DNA of 64,000 bases, from contig NC_066586.1 of NCBI RefSeq assembly GCF_905475345.1, positions 4,460,900-4,524,899 of the forward strand. The letters are read 5' to 3'. Source of the stretch: Vespula vulgaris (lineage: Eukaryota; Arthropoda; Insecta; Hymenoptera; Vespidae). Below, in pieces: positions 1 to 14,543 of the stretch. Position numbers and translations under genes: made by a program. Each line of letters begins with the position of its first letter. The first letter of the stretch is position 1. The notes below the pieces were generated by a model. It ran no database searches. It was given only the letters and a program-made list of their open reading frames with translations, and had not been told where the DNA came from.

Positions 1-383
1 CGCCACATAAGGGCAGACTAGAATATTTATAAAGGGTAGTGGATGGAAAGGGTGCGAGAAGGGGTAAAGTGAGAGAGGGCATTCATATAAATCTTACAAG
101 GTCTGAATATTCAAAGGGAAAGACTAACGGCGAAAGAAAAATTTATCAGTTTCACGGATCGGAAATACGACGTAAATTGTTCAAAAGAAAAGACTCCCGT
201 GAATGTATCGGAGTACTTCTCGAAGGGGTTGGCAAAGACGATACGTATTCCCTCTGCTTCTCATTAACAACCCTTATTTCATTAAGTTCCCTCCTTCCAT
301 TCCGTCCAACCCTGCTCTTCGTTCTTCTTCGTGCCTTCTTCCTTTTCGTTTTCCGGCCCGGTCCTGGCTAACTTTACCTGCTC

Positions 384-408
384 CCTCTCTCTCTCTCTCT
401 CTCTCTCT
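384..408. repeat. (CT)n microsatellite
   Basis: About 12 CT units, directly visible. Confidence 0.9.
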
Positions 409-577
409 TTTCCTCTCTCTACCAACTCGTTTCCTCACTTTTCTACCCAAGACATCTTGTATTTTAACGGAGGTAGGAGCGCCTGATTTATTTCCTGTCG
501 GCGGCGGAGTAATTTCGTCCGTTTGTCTCGCTAATTATTCGACGCCACAGCGACTACGTAAATAAGATCGACCGTCA

Positions 578-598
578 TCGTCGTCGTCGTCGTCGTCG
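578..598. repeat. (TCG)n microsatellite
   Basis: Seven TCG units; CpG-dense trinucleotide repeat. Confidence 0.9.
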
Positions 599-1130
599 AA
601 GAGAAATAGCCGACGATTTTAGCATAGGAAATTCGTCTTTCTTCGTGATAATCATTCCATCTTGCATTACTCCCTCGATTTTACGATAGAAACGCAATCG
701 CAAGGAATTATTCGAACGATATTTCAACTTACTCGATGCATCTCCGTCCCCATCGTTTTGAGAAACTTTAGAGAGGTCGTTCTGTTTAATGAAGCGAAAG
801 GGAGCAAGTAGGAAAGGTCGGGCTTAAGTCAGACAGTCCAATGCAGTCCTCTCGTACCGAGATTGACGTAACGTTTACTTGGCTAGTTTTCGCACATCTT
901 CAAGCATACTCTTTAAAGTTATCCATCCGTGAGTACGAATGGCTGCTCTCGGCCCTATTCACCCTTCCAGCCCCTTGAACTTGGCCGAAAGCCCTCAGCT
1001 GATACGTTTGTTGAAATGAAAAATGATCGTTTCGTCCAGTCACTCTGCACGATGTGAGGACGAGCTTCCCTTTTGCTTCTCCTACTTCTTTCGACACTTC
1101 GATTCGACGTTACCGATGACAGAGAAGGAG

Positions 1131-1135
<5 letters not shown>

Positions 1136-1161
<26 letters not shown>
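1136..1161. repeat. (GA)n microsatellite
   Basis: About 13 GA units. Confidence 0.9.
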
Positions 1162-1810
1162 AATAGAAAGCGTAGCACCGATAAAGATTCAACATCAATT
1201 CCCAAGTTGTTATCGTTCTTATCGGCCTCCTTCGCGCTTCAAGACTTCTTTAAGTTGCTCATTCTTTCTCGTCGCCCTTCCTTTTCGATCTTTTTACCTG
1301 AGACTCCCTTGCTCTTCGCGATCTTGTCTCGATGTTACTTTACGAACTCCTTTCCTCTTATCCAATGCGTATGTCAGCTGACGGCGAGAGGATCGATCAA
1401 GAGAGAAAATTTACGCGAAAGTAAAACTACGGGACATTTATTTAAAATCCTATAACGCGCTATCTTCGCAAACTTTTAAACGTTTACCACGAGTTAAACG
1501 TACAATTCGTCCGACGTGAGAAACTCATGATCGATCGATCCATCTTAATTAACCTATTAACGAATTTCGAATTTCTTTGATACAACGAAATCGTTAGAAT
1601 ATTCACGAGATCGACTTTGGTTAATTTCACCTGTCTTTCACCTTTTCGTTTTCTCGTACTATTATCTCTCACTTAACGAATGCAAGTCCGTACCTTTGCA
1701 CTTTCGCAAAGCTAAAGGAACAAAACGTCCTTTCCGTTCTTTCTAATTGAAGCGTACTCGTTTTCCCGCGCGAAATTAGCCGACGCGACGGGGGAATTAA
1801 GATAGCACAA

Positions 1811-1987
1811 CTGAAAAGAAAAGACGGAAGGAAGTAGAAGGAAGGAAGGAAAGAAGGAAAGAAGGTAGAAAGGAAGGAAGGAAGGAAGAAAGGAAAGGTG
1901 GAAATCGGAAAAGGAATGAAAGAAGTTAAGATAAAAAAAAAAGATAGAAAGAGAGAAAAAGAAAAAGAAAAAAGAAAGAAAAAAAAA
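1811..1987. repeat. Polypurine GGAA/GAAA tract
   Basis: Some 175 bases almost entirely A and G on the + strand, with GGAA-type tetranucleotide repeats at its core (about 1826-1890). Confidence 0.85.
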
Positions 1988-4261
1988 TCGAGCCAGTTCC
2001 GAATAATAGCCGTTACCTTCCAAAGTATTTGTAAAGAGCGAAGTATGCGTACTGTAAAAATAACTGGCGTTTAATTAACCGCGTAATTGGTTAAAGAACT
2101 TCAATGTACTTCGAAGAGAATCGTAACGCATAGTACTTACGTTCCTTTTTAAACGAATCCAATTATGTTTAAGAATCGACCATCCCAGTTACATCCGTTC
2201 CCCGTTGGAGAACGTTCGTACGAGGAATTTTTTAAAAATCCAATGTGAACTTTTAACTTTATAAAAAAATCCTTCCTATCGAAATAATTTTAACCGTTCA
2301 ATTCTCAATGGTGTATCGGAGGCGAGTCAGGGTCATCAAGTTCGTCGATGAAATTTGTAGATTTCGATTATTTCCCTTTTCGTGGTTTTGGTCAAGTCGA
2401 TTAAATATCATTGTGCATTCGGCGCAATAACTTCATTTGCACCGACGTTTATTTTCGCTTCTATGTATTTATTAGAGCGCGTAATAGTATTTATTATTTT
2501 ATTAATGACATTAACGGCCCGGCTATTTCTCGATAGCGTTCGGAAACGAGGAAACGGGGAATCGTGAGAACGGGAGAACTAGGGATATATATACCTTTAT
2601 TATATATGGATTCGGTTCTACCATTTTGTCGTCCATGGTGGTCGCGCTTGATAAACGACTCGAACGAGACTCGTGAACAAACGTGGAAGACGATATTACG
2701 AACGACGGGTTGTGTCCAAGGATCGTTTGCGTTACGAAAAACATTACGATCGCGCAAATTTTTAGAAAAAGAAAATAAACAAACAAGAAAAGGCCCGCGA
2801 GTAAGAGAGTTAAGGCAACGAATTTGGATTCGGTGCTTCCGTAAAGCGATAAAAGGAATATGCACGCTCAGGCTCATAAAAGCGAGATTATGGCCTTTTT
2901 TATGAGATACCATCCTTCGGAATTTCGATCGTAGAACGGATGCTTTTACTCGTGATGAACGCAGGAACGATATAAAATTGTCACAAGTACTTTAATTAAA
3001 AGCACGCGCGTTGTAATCGTCTTATGATCGATTTTGGAGAGAACTATAATATCGAAACGTTGTAACAACGATATATCGTTTAGCGAAATATTATTTTATT
3101 GAAAAACGATTTAAATAGCGCACAGTAGATCGATAAATGGCTTCGGAAAATTGAATAAATTAATTTCGATGTCCGATGGTAAAGAGTTTTCGTTCGTTAA
3201 CACGTCGACGTCGATTCTTATCGGAGTTATCGAGAAATTTTTAAGGAAGGAGTCCCATAGGGAAGACGAAAATTGGCGGACGTATAAAAGTAGGTATGTA
3301 CGTAATTAGCCGATACGACGGCACATCGCAAAGTTGTTCGCGAAAAGTTGCGAGGAGAAAAGGTTCGTTCGTTCTCGCTAAGAATATCGCATACTTCGGG
3401 GACACTTTCAAGTTCGCAGCTCTCTTTCCCTCTTATCTCTAGGTGGGGTGTGCCCTCGAAGAACGTGGTAGTTGCGTCTTGGAATGTTAAAGTAGTCGAA
3501 CGCAGCTGCGTTCAGACTTTCTCATCGGCGCACGTTCTAACGTTGTGATAGTCTAAAAGGACTTCGCCGGAGCCAATGTCATTTCACGTTTTCTCTCTTT
3601 GTCGAAGTTAAACGGGACTCGGTGAAACGAAGCGACGACGATAGTAGAGAATCGTTAAAGACTTTGCCTCTTGCCTTACCTAACCTTCTCTTATACTAAA
3701 CGTAAGTATAGTATGCGTTTAACGTGACAAGGATTACGACGATTTCCCTTCGAACCTAGAAGACTTCGACTTCGTCGTCCCTATCGTCGTCTAGCGGTAT
3801 CGACTACCGGAAGATTTTCGTGCTATCGCAACTTCACCCTCTTCTACCACGGTCCATCCCTTATCCTTTATACGACCGGCACGTGGGACGCTTGTAAAAT
3901 TCAAAAGCGAATAGTCCATGCTCACGCCGACATATCCCCGGATAGAAATTATGGCGTTACCACGAAAGGACGCGAGTTTTATAGATATCCGCCTTTTTCC
4001 AACCTCGTACCCTCGCCAATACCGAGGTGCGCATTTAAAAAGTGTTTTTACAAAACTTATAACGACGAACGTCCTCCTCCTTTAGACTTCGAACGAGTCA
4101 ACTTCGAACCTTGAATATCGAAGAACCTTCATCGTTCTTTCACGATTCTTCGCACGATGAAAGAGTTAGTCGTCCGCAGGGTTCTCGATGGTACTGCGAG
4201 ACGGAAACTTGCTTTCAGATTTTTCTTATCCCTTTTTCTTTCTTCCCTTTCTGTCTCCTAT

Positions 4262-4294
4262 TTCTTCTTCTTCTTCTTCTTCTACTTCTTCTTT
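4262..4294. repeat. (CTT)n microsatellite
   Basis: About ten CTT units with one interruption. Confidence 0.85.
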
Positions 4295-4397
4295 CTCTGA
4301 CCTTTTTTTTACTTCTACTTTTACTCTTTTATTTCTTCCCTCTATATCATTCTCTTTTGTCGTCGATGCGAACGACCGAGTGGACCCTCTCTTTCCT

Positions 4398-4448
4398 CCT
4401 TCTTCTTCTTCTTCTTCTTCTTCTTCTTCTTCTTCTTCTTCTTCTTCT
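4398..4448. repeat. (CTT)n microsatellite
   Basis: Around 17 nearly perfect CTT units, the longest trinucleotide array in the 5' flank. Confidence 0.9.
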
Positions 4449-4628
4449 AACGGAAAAAGGAAAGCTTAAATTTATTTCGAAGGAGAAGGAAGTCTCGAGA
4501 AAATCGGTGAAACGACGCATCTTTTATCTATCGGCATCTGACCGAAAGTTTATCCCGTGAAGTAGATCCCGTTAGTTCCCAGAGTTTTCAAAGATACCTA
4601 TCTCTTATCGGGAAACCATTCTGCGATT

Positions 4629-4652
4629 AGATAGATAGATAGATAGATAGAT
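4629..4652. repeat. (GATA)n microsatellite
   Basis: Six GATA units. Confidence 0.9.
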
Positions 4653-5068
4653 TCGCGTGAACGAAGATAAGGGAAAGAAAACAGTAAATATTCCACGAGA
4701 TTTTAAATCCCGGCATTAAATATTTCTATGGAGAAGAAAAAAAGTAGAAAAAAAATAAATAAAAAGCAAAAAGCGAGTGAGACGAGAATAAAGAATATGG
4801 TAGACGGAACGAAAAGAGGGAGAGAGAAGTCGTTTTGCAAGTAGGTTGAAATTTTGATGACCGACCCTTCAACCCGTTGCCCATAAGGGCGGTGTCGAAA
4901 AGTCGCTGGAAAATCACGGTCGTCTCGGATGTATGGAGCAATGCTGCTCTCTCTCTCTCCTGTCTCTCTTTTTCTCTTTCTCTCTCGCACGGATAGCAAA
5001 AGGGGTACTTGGCTAACCGTGTAGTGGCCGTTTTTCAGAAGCCTTTCGCTTAATGTTCCTACGAAATA

Positions 5069-5071
<3 letters not shown>

Positions 5072-5110
<39 letters not shown>
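5072..5110. repeat. (GA)n microsatellite
   Basis: About 19 uninterrupted GA units. Confidence 0.9.
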
Positions 5111-5120
<10 letters not shown>

Positions 5121-5440
5121 GAAATAGGGAGAGTGTGAGAGGCGAATAGAGATAGAAACGGAGACTGAGAAGTACGCTCGTAACTGTAATATCCTACTAC
5201 GAAAGGGGACACCCTCGTCGTTCTTTTTCTGCAAAATACTAGAAAAACGGAGAAAGAACAGCGAGACCGTGCAAAGCAGGAGTAATGTCTTCCTTGTGGG
5301 ACTAGGAGCACGAGGATTATGGGATTACTCTAGTAGAAGGCGCGGAAGAGACCACGAGCTTTCTCTTTTTCACGATCAATCCGATTCACCTCGTATCCCA
5401 TCCAAGCTGTACTAGAAGATCGATAATTTCACTGTTAATC

Positions 5441-5479
5441 CTCTCTCTCTCCATCTATCTATCTATCTATCTATCTCTT

Positions 5480-5525
<46 letters not shown>
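5441..5525. repeat. Compound (CT)n(CTAT)n(CT)n microsatellite
   Basis: CT units, then seven CTAT units, then about 22 CT units. Confidence 0.9.
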
Positions 5526-5528
<3 letters not shown>

Positions 5529-5950
5529 CCTTTCCCTATCTTTCTCTGTATCTCCTTTCTCGCGTTTTAATTTCTCTTTTCAAAGTATCGTCATTACTAC
5601 GATAAAAATGGTTTGTAAAACGAATCGAGTTTCCGTTCGAGTAGTTTCAGTACATTGAACGCATACTTAAATTACGTAGGTAAATATTCTTTTCAATGAC
5701 CATAGAACAATCGAAACGATAAATAATCCTCGCTCTTGCTTTCTACGTTTCCCGATAATGCGAGAAACGTCGTAACTGCGAGATCGATCGTTTTTCTCCG
5801 GCACGCCGAGGAAACGAATTCTTTGTAGCGCGCATTTCAACGATTGCAGTGGAAGTTTAGTTAAAAGACTGTCGATGGAACTAAAAGTAAAGAAAATGCC
5901 AAGAGAAAGAAACAGAAAGAAAGAGACAGAGAAAGGGAGAGAGAAAAAGA

Positions 5951-5956
<6 letters not shown>

Positions 5957-5986
<30 letters not shown>
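5957..5986. repeat. (GA)n microsatellite
   Basis: About 15 GA units inside a longer purine run. Confidence 0.9.
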
Positions 5987-5990
<4 letters not shown>

Positions 5991-8900
5991 AGCCAAGGAA
6001 AAGCATGTGAGAAAATTCGAAAGGAACGGTAACGTCGTCGACTACCGTTGGCCGATATTGTGGATCCGGCTTGGAAAGTCGAAGAGACAGCACGAAGAAG
6101 ATGGGATGAAAGAAAAGGAGAGAAAATAGGGGGTGGAGTAACGTTACGTCGTGGCTCTTTTCAAGCTAGACAATAGTTTCGCGGGTGGTAGTTTTTATCG
6201 GTGTGTGATGGTGTGAGACAGAAAAAGAAAAAGGGAAATAGAAGGATACGTTGTAAAGCTTTCTTTCGAGAGAAGTAAAAAGGAAAAAAGAGGGCTAGGA
6301 GGGTCAAAGAGGTGGGAACAAAAAAAAATATCAGAAAAGCACGCATCTACCGTAGAAGATCACGCGAGGAGAAAAGAAAAGGTAGCACGAATAAGTGCTC
6401 GAAAGACTATCGCATGGAAGATTAACTCGTTGTCGTCTTTTCATTATAATCGCCGTGCCCTTTAAATGGGCCGATATTTAATCGTTTGACTGGTGAATTT
6501 TCTAAGGAACGTGCTATTTAATCAACGAATTCGAAATATCGTCTGAATTAACAAGAGGAAAAAGATATGAGGTTCTTTGTATCTAACAAGGAGGAATAAT
6601 AAATGGTGACAAAAATGATTAAGATACCAAGATCTGACATAAATTAATAGCAGTAGGTACTACTTCGGTATAAAATTTCAAACGTACGCGCACTTTGTAT
6701 AACACTATGGCGGACCGACTAAGGTAGGTACGTATGACGTAAATGTACGTTCATTCTGTTCAAAGGGTTAAAGGGAAGCTTTGGTCATTTTGAAGGACAT
6801 TACTTTTACCGTGGCTCTTTTGCCAGCGTACTAGAAAAAGGGACAAATAAATTCCGTGCTCTCAAGCGTCCTCTTGTCACGAGCCGACGACTTCCATTGC
6901 GCTCCCCGCCGCTAGACGCCTACGACTTTTTCGTAATTATTAATGAAGAACGACGGCGACGTAACGGCGATAAAACTCGCGACTTTAGCTCGTAGAACGG
7001 ATTTATATCCGTTGCTAGTACGGCACCAACGTCAACTGTAAATTGTGCCACGCGGTACCGTATACAGACACACAAACGCACATATAGGTAAATACACTCA
7101 CATACGTATATTCACGTATATACGTATTTGTTATCATATGAAATAATTTACATTATTGCGATAATTTCGATGAAATTGCAGTCGACAAATTTTGTTCGAG
7201 TACAACTGTGTTAAAAAAATCGTGTTGGTTACATTCATTTTATGACAATAGCCATCGATTGTAATATTTCGAACGAAGCGACCAATGGTATAATATTCTT
7301 CTTTTTCCTCTTTTTCTCTCTATTATTATTTTTCCGCTCGAATAAAACAGTCGTACCAGCGAACGTCGTTAGGCGGACAAGAGATCGATGAGAATGGTTA
7401 TTATCAGTCTCGGCTCTACGATAGGTTTTCTTCGAATCAATCTTTGGAATAACGATGACAGTTTTATTAAACATTCGGAGAGAAAAGCGAATGAAAACTA
7501 CAATGGAAATGAAACGAAGCTTCATTCATTTTCACGGGAATCTTAAAAATAAGCTTCGCGAATGACATTAACGGAATTTATTATTGTAAATCACGTCGAA
7601 TATCTTATCGATTTTCTTCTTTCGAACGAAGAAATATCGATGAAAGAAATATCTTTTCAAGGTATGGTCAAAAGGAAAAGGAAAAACGGTAGCCAGAATC
7701 AATTCCGATCTGTTAAATTCAGAGAGGGAGAGAGAGAAAGAGAGAGAGACAGAGCTCGAAGAAAATAACGAGCTTGATGAGATGTTAACATTTAAAGTCA
7801 ACGTATCGATATTTTGTTAAGACTCATTAAAGTAATCACCAAACCTATCGATGTTCTCTTATGATTTCGTTGAGAGTAAATAGCGAAGGGGAAAAAAAAA
7901 AAGAAAAAAATCAGATCGGAAGTTCCGTGCGTATACTCGTGTATGTGTGCACGAAGAGAGTTCACTTGGTTTGCAGATTAAAAAAAAGTACGGGCGAAAA
8001 GTGCAGACTTACATTTAATCGTGATTTAAATGTACTACTTCCCCTCGCATAATTGATTCCATGAATAATTCTGCGTTACGATGCCACTAGGTTGAACGTC
8101 GCGGAAAGAAAAAAGAAAAGGGAAGAAAAACGAAAAGGAAAAAGAAACGGAAAGAAAAAACGAACAAAATAATAATAAAAAAAAAAAAACAACGAGTAGA
8201 TAATATTAAAACGGAGTTTATCACGAATTTGATATACTTGGGAGAGAACTACGATGGGAGTTACGTACGATCGATCGATAATTAGAAAACGTATATGTGA
8301 GATCAGAGACGACGTATCGTGGCAGTATTCGTGCGCGATTAGAGGAATCTGCGTTTGAAATAGCGCTCGGTGTCAGCGAAATCTAATGGGGCACCGTTCA
8401 TTTATTTCGACATTTACGTTTTGCAATAAGCGCCTGTGTACTGTCGTGCGCCGCTACGTAGAATCGGGCGAGAACGAGCGAGCGAGCTAGCGAGTACCGT
8501 TTCGAAATACCATGGATATTGAAATTCTCCAAACGGAACGGAAATTCTCGGAGCGGAACGGAACGGAAAATCCCTCGCGATAATGCAGCGCGTTAATGCA
8601 AAGTGAAACGTCGCATAGCGGAATAATGTATATGTTGAGACGCGATCGTTGTTTCGATCAAGTCTCACAAATATATTTACCAGCAACGTAACTCGTCCGA
8701 AAATCACACATGTTCTCGAGGTAATACTCATCACAACAAAATTAATCAAACTCTTATGAATTCTACCGTCGGAGATGGAAACAAATTGGACGATTTTCTA
8801 TATGCAATATTTACAAATCGTTACACCGTGAGTGGATGTTACAAATGACGTAGACAGATATATACCGACGTATATAGAGCATGGATATCGAGTGAATCCC

Positions 8901-10560
8901 TCTCGATGCTCAAGTCAAAAGAAAAAAATTCGAAAACTCGGTTAATTAGAAAAGTTCGTTCCTTTTCATTGGTATTTTCGAGGATCGGTGTATGTTCTTA
9001 ACGATAAAATCAATAATGCGTAGATCACTCGAGGGAATTGAAAATTCTTCGGATACATTCCTATTATCCAATTTCCAAGTAAAAAGAAAATACTTTTAAA
9101 CGTGTTCAATGACATTGGCAGTACTAGTTCTTTCTATTTTTATAGCAACTATGCTCTACCACAAATAGTCTACAGTCAAGAATTTAAATGTCTTCTATCT
9201 ATGGAGGATCTATGTAAGTACTTACGTATGTAGGTCGTGGCCGTGCCAGGCGATGAAATATGGACGAAATCGTTAGACGATTCTTTCGTCGGATAAAGCT
9301 TTCAAGTAAGATTTGTCTCCGATCGTGAGGTAAAAGCGGTAATGGTGCGAGACTCGAACAGGCAGTAAAGCCGAAGCGTCTTGTTTTCTCTTGGCTGAAG
9401 TGGCTCGACGAATACGATACGGGAATGACTTCGCGAACTATATGGAACCGAGAGACCATCTTGCCATATAGTAGTCTATCAAGCAAGTATTGTATATTCC
9501 GTTCTGTATCTACTCGACAAAGTAGACTCGCGTTAAAAGTCCGTTTCGTCGTAGTCTTGGCTTAAAGCTTTCTGCCCAGGTTTCCATCCTTGCTGCCATT
9601 ATCCTCCGTCTTTTCTCAACTTCTTTTCTACCCCTACTCCTCTTCGTGTCTCTTCTGTCCTTCCATTTGATCTGCTTTACCGAAGCTCGCGCTCGTGTCC
9701 TTTTCGACCGCTATTATCAACGATTCTTCTTCGAGGCCACGTATATGTTTATCTTTGAACGAAGGAAAAAGAGAACAAAAAAAGAAAAATAGGAAAGAAA
9801 AGAAAAGAATCGATACGTTGATCTCCTTTCTCTCTCTCTCTCTCTCTCTTTTCTTTCATATTACCACTCTTAAAGTTTAAACGATACGTTTTCATATTTC
9901 TCAAGTGCACTAGAGTTTAAGTTATTCTCTGTTGGAATTCCTCGGTAAAATCTTCGAATTATTCCCGGTAATTAAGTTTCAAGTTTAGATACACGTTAAG
10001 TTACTTTTCAAAGATTGATACCCCTCGATACCAATCAAATATTAACTTTCTCTCTTCCATGAACTTCGAACACGAATGAACGAATAAAGACGAAAAATTG
10101 CGAAACTTTCCAAGGTTTCTTCGCAAAAAGTACGATTTGATTTTAAGATGGGAAGACCTAAAGGAACGCGTAACTCGCGGCGACGCAAACGCACGGCTTA
10201 AACGTGCGGACGTCACGCAGGATCGATATTTTGTTCGGTCCCTTTCGCCCGTAGTTCCACTCTGGTCCCTGCAACCGACGTCCCTTTTCCCTGACCACCG
10301 GTAACGTTTCGGTAGAGGAGGCAAATTAAAACGAACTTTTCCACGACGCGTAAAAGCGGGTACCGGGATTGTGGTGAAGCATGTCGCTGTAATCGAGGCT
10401 ATTTACATCGAAACTCGCTAAATCCACTTTGATGTGTGCTCACCGAGGAACGTTCTTTCACATCGGAATGCATTTTAAACTTTTAAAAGTCTACCACCTA
10501 TTAATCAGCAGCTCATCAATTATTTTAAACGACGAATATATTTTCCAAGTTTTTTTTCTC

Positions 10561-10591
<31 letters not shown>

Positions 10592-12586
10592 TCTATTCCA
10601 TTCCTTTTTTAAAAAGTAAAAATACATTAAAGGAAAAAAAGGACGCTTTTTTGTTCTTTTTTTCTTTTCTTCTTTTTTGTACTCGAGAATCAAGCGGATC
10701 GGGTTAATCTTTGTCCTAGATATTTTTCATTTAAGAAACGAGCAACCACGACGTGTGTTTGTGTTTGAAGAAAACGTCGTTATGGTTTTACGATTTACGG
10801 GGGTAATTTATGTCTTACCCTGTCACACATGGAACTAGGTATTACTCATTATACCCGTTGAAAACAAACCTAACGTTCGTGACTATAAAGAGACTCGACG
10901 GATTAAATCTTGCCGCGCCTTAGTCGTTTCGTCAGACATTTTTCGACAAAAATGAATTTTTCGTGTCTTAGAAATTTTACGATTAATAATACCTCCGGAT
11001 TATCCTTTTAAACTTTCTCAAGTGTTTTTTCGAATATAAGATATAATAACGATATTCCATATTCCGCAGGATCGTTTTATTTCTATTATATTTGTACATA
11101 AAAAAAAAAATGACGAAATTTATGAAAATGTCAAGCTTTAAATAGATAATCGATTATTAAAATATTCTCGCTCTATATAAACTCGATGGTTTATATCGGA
11201 TAAATAATTAATATTCGGGTTGACGTTAACGTAAAGTCAAGTGTGACAAATCTATAAAATGAATAAAAGTCGTAAATGAAGAAAGATCGATCGCTTTATT
11301 AAACAAAGAAGAAGAGCAGATTTTTATCGGCAGTAGATCCTTCATCTTTGGTATCGTACTCTTCGATCATCGTTAATCCGTCATCTTTGTCGAAGGAAAT
11401 CGAGAAAGAACGAACTCGCGATTGGTAGTTGATAACAATCGACAGAATCCGCAGTGTAAACTCGTAGTGTACCAACGTGTAACAATGTACAACAATTTCC
11501 GTATATGCGTTCTATCCTGGATTTCGAGCGGGCCGTTGCAGATGCTCGCTAATCTCGTTCGTTGATTGTGAATCGTATAGAAGCGCAACGGGTAAGGGTT
11601 ACGAAAGCTTCGGGATGTAGTCCGCTTTTTCCAAAGGGCTTTGCGCGAGATACGTTGTCAAAAATGTAACGCAAAAAGGTGCGAGTTTCCCCATGTTTCT
11701 CCACTTGTTTCAGGATAAATCAGAGTGGATGGTAAATGTTAGAAAAGGTAAAATTTCGTTTGTACCCATCGTGATTTACTTGAAACATTTATAGATCGAG
11801 TACCTTTAAAAAATAAACAGATTATTTGACATTGTACACCTATGTAAATATATATTTATATATCTATATTTTTTTTATGATCCTTCCGCTTTACACCAAA
11901 TATTAATTCAAAAAGGCAAATCGATGTCATAGGAATTTTGCGGGGATAAAAATATATTGGTAATGTAGCGTTTACTAGTAATATTTTTGTACGAACAGAT
12001 CGACGTATTTCAATTATAAACGATATATGAATAATTGCGTTTCCGCACCATATTAAATCCGTGTCGTTTCTCTCGCTGATATAATCAGATTAATATACAG
12101 CACGCGCAGACTGAAATAATGAAACATAAAATTTTAATCGCGTGCGAAAGAAAGGATTTCTAAGGACGAAAAGAATTCTGAACGCGTTCGAACGTAGAGT
12201 CAATTCGATTATCGTGTCAACTGCAACCTTCGCAGTTTCTGATCGAAAAGCTTATCGGTAAATTTTCGATATCACGTTTTTGTATCGGGCACAGTAAAAA
12301 AATCGTGATCGTTGGTTCACGGGTATCACGATCGAAAGAAAAAAGAAACTAGGTAACACAGAATTTGGAGCAGCGCGATAAAACTTCGTATTCCGTTCTC
12401 GTAAGCGTTAACGGAAGTACTTCGAGGGAAAAACTTGCAACGATCGACGATGAGGTTCTCGTATTAAAACGATCGTCTTAATTCAAGCCTGAAATTAACC
12501 GGTCGATCGATCTCGCATGCTTCTCGTCACTTTTCGCTGCTAACACGAACCTACGATGAAACGAAGAGAGGAACAAATGCGTACAT

Positions 12587-12608
12587 ACACACACACACAC
12601 ACACACAG
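12587..12608. repeat. (CA)n microsatellite
   Basis: Eleven CA units. Confidence 0.9.
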
Positions 12609-13430
12609 ACATATACGTACGCGTTTGGATGCGTCGACGTAAAAGAAAAAAGTAATCTTAATGTTCATTAATCGAATCGAGCGTACACGACAGAAGAGGG
12701 CGTGACAAAGTCTGGTGAACCTAAATCACAAAGCACGTGTCGTTTAAATCTCCTCCGACCGATGTAAGAACCGTGAATAAAAGCTTATAGGTACATCCTG
12801 GGTTTTACGATAACGTGGAGAAAGAAGCGAGCAACGTACCGCATTCGATATCGAACTGGCGATAAACGTTAATTTATTACGTGACTTCGGTATAAAGTGG
12901 TCACTTTTGCGAAACAACCTGGAATCCACGATGTGAGACGAGATTGCTTTCTCTATCCACGAAATTAATCTTGCTTTCGTTGATAGAAACGTAAATTCTC
13001 GTGATTAGCGGAACATTCAATTGATTTTGCTTCGTTAGTCGTGCAAAAACGTTCGGGAGAATACAAGAGGAGAAGGAGGAGGAGGAAGACGACGGGAGAG
13101 TGTGTAGGAAGGAGAGAGAATGTGAAGAGGTACGAGGAGGACTAGAACGGTCGCGTTATAAATTGTCGCTAAAAACACTTCGCCTTATCTCGAACGTACT
13201 CGAGTATAAAAGCTGTTACGCGCGAGCCGTGCAATCGCATTACCGTAATGCATTACGTAGGACCATAATATTTTTAGTGGTGCTCGCGTAACACGGATTC
13301 GAAACGCTCTCATCGCAATGCAAGCGAGAGTGTGGGTCGTACGAGTGTGAGCGTAGAGTGTGTGAGGTGTGGACTCACCGCGTGGTCGCTCGCGAGACCA
13401 TCGTCCGCATTAATCCTGTATGAATCGGGC

Positions 13431-13435
<5 letters not shown>

Positions 13436-13466
<31 letters not shown>
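13436..13466. repeat. (GA)n microsatellite
   Basis: About 15 GA units. Confidence 0.9.
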
Positions 13467-13471
<5 letters not shown>

Positions 13472-14507
13472 CGTTCAAAAAAGAGTCCCTAAAATTTTCA
13501 ACAGGATTTTCCAGCGTCACTTCTTGATTAAAGCGTGCGTGCCTACGCACGTTAGAAGCGTACGCGAAGGATAGTATTTCATTCGTTTGATAAAAGAATC
13601 GTCCAATTTGACAATAACAACCGCTCTTCTTACATTCTTCCGATTTCATTTAAAACGAAATATTTTTATATTTATCATTTAATTTCAAGCTCACGTAGGA
13701 ATCAATTGCGACGACATTAAATTTAATTTGCGTTTTTATCAATAAAAAACGTAATAGCATTTGGCGATCGGAAAAAGGGAGTTTTTATAAATCGAAAACG
13801 GTTCTTGTCGTATTAATGGCAGCTACGATATAAATCGAAACAAAGCCGACGTGAGGCGAGCTTTTCCAACGTATTCGGCAGGTTCACTCGGTTTTCTTTG
13901 TCTCTCTTTCGCTTTCTCTGGTTTTCGTTCTCTCTTTATCGAGGTTGAACGAGAACAAGCCTCGGGAGGAATCAACGATATGGAGAGGAACATGGATGTC
14001 GAGGGATAGCTAGGAATCGACCGGGCTCATCGCCGATCCACAAACGTTCGTAAAAATGAGACCGTGCTCCGTTTCTCGTTAGTCGATCCTCGCTGCTCTC
14101 GTTGCTAATGGTTGCTCTTTGCACTCGGTGTACGGTACAACGGCCACGCGTACATCACGGGGTTTTGTCCCGCGAGGCCGTGTAAAGAGACCTACCTGTA
14201 AACTCCAATGTACATCGTCGGGAAAACAGGAAAAGCCACCTCTTTTCTTCATATTCAGCCACGTCCACGATAGACACGATCCTTTTCCATCCTTTATCTT
14301 CTCCATTCTCTTTTCACGATCGATCAACCGGAATGGTAACGACGATGATGACGGCGACGACGAAGACGATACAACGACGACGAGAACAGAACGACGACTA
14401 AGTCGCCCTCGTGACTTCGTTCTTAAGTTTTTATTTGCTATTTAACATCTTCCTCCTTCCATTTATCAACGACCTCGTTTGTATACAAATACGAACGACC
14501 AAATACT

Positions 14508-14510
14508 TTT

Positions 14511-14542
<32 letters not shown>

Positions 14543-14543
14543 T
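14508..14543. repeat. (TTTC)n microsatellite
   Basis: About nine TTTC units. Confidence 0.9.

Noticed and set aside
4111..4560. 149-codon frame rich in leucine
   Set aside because: It is created by CTT repeats; the translated sequence is low complexity with no domain or splice context.
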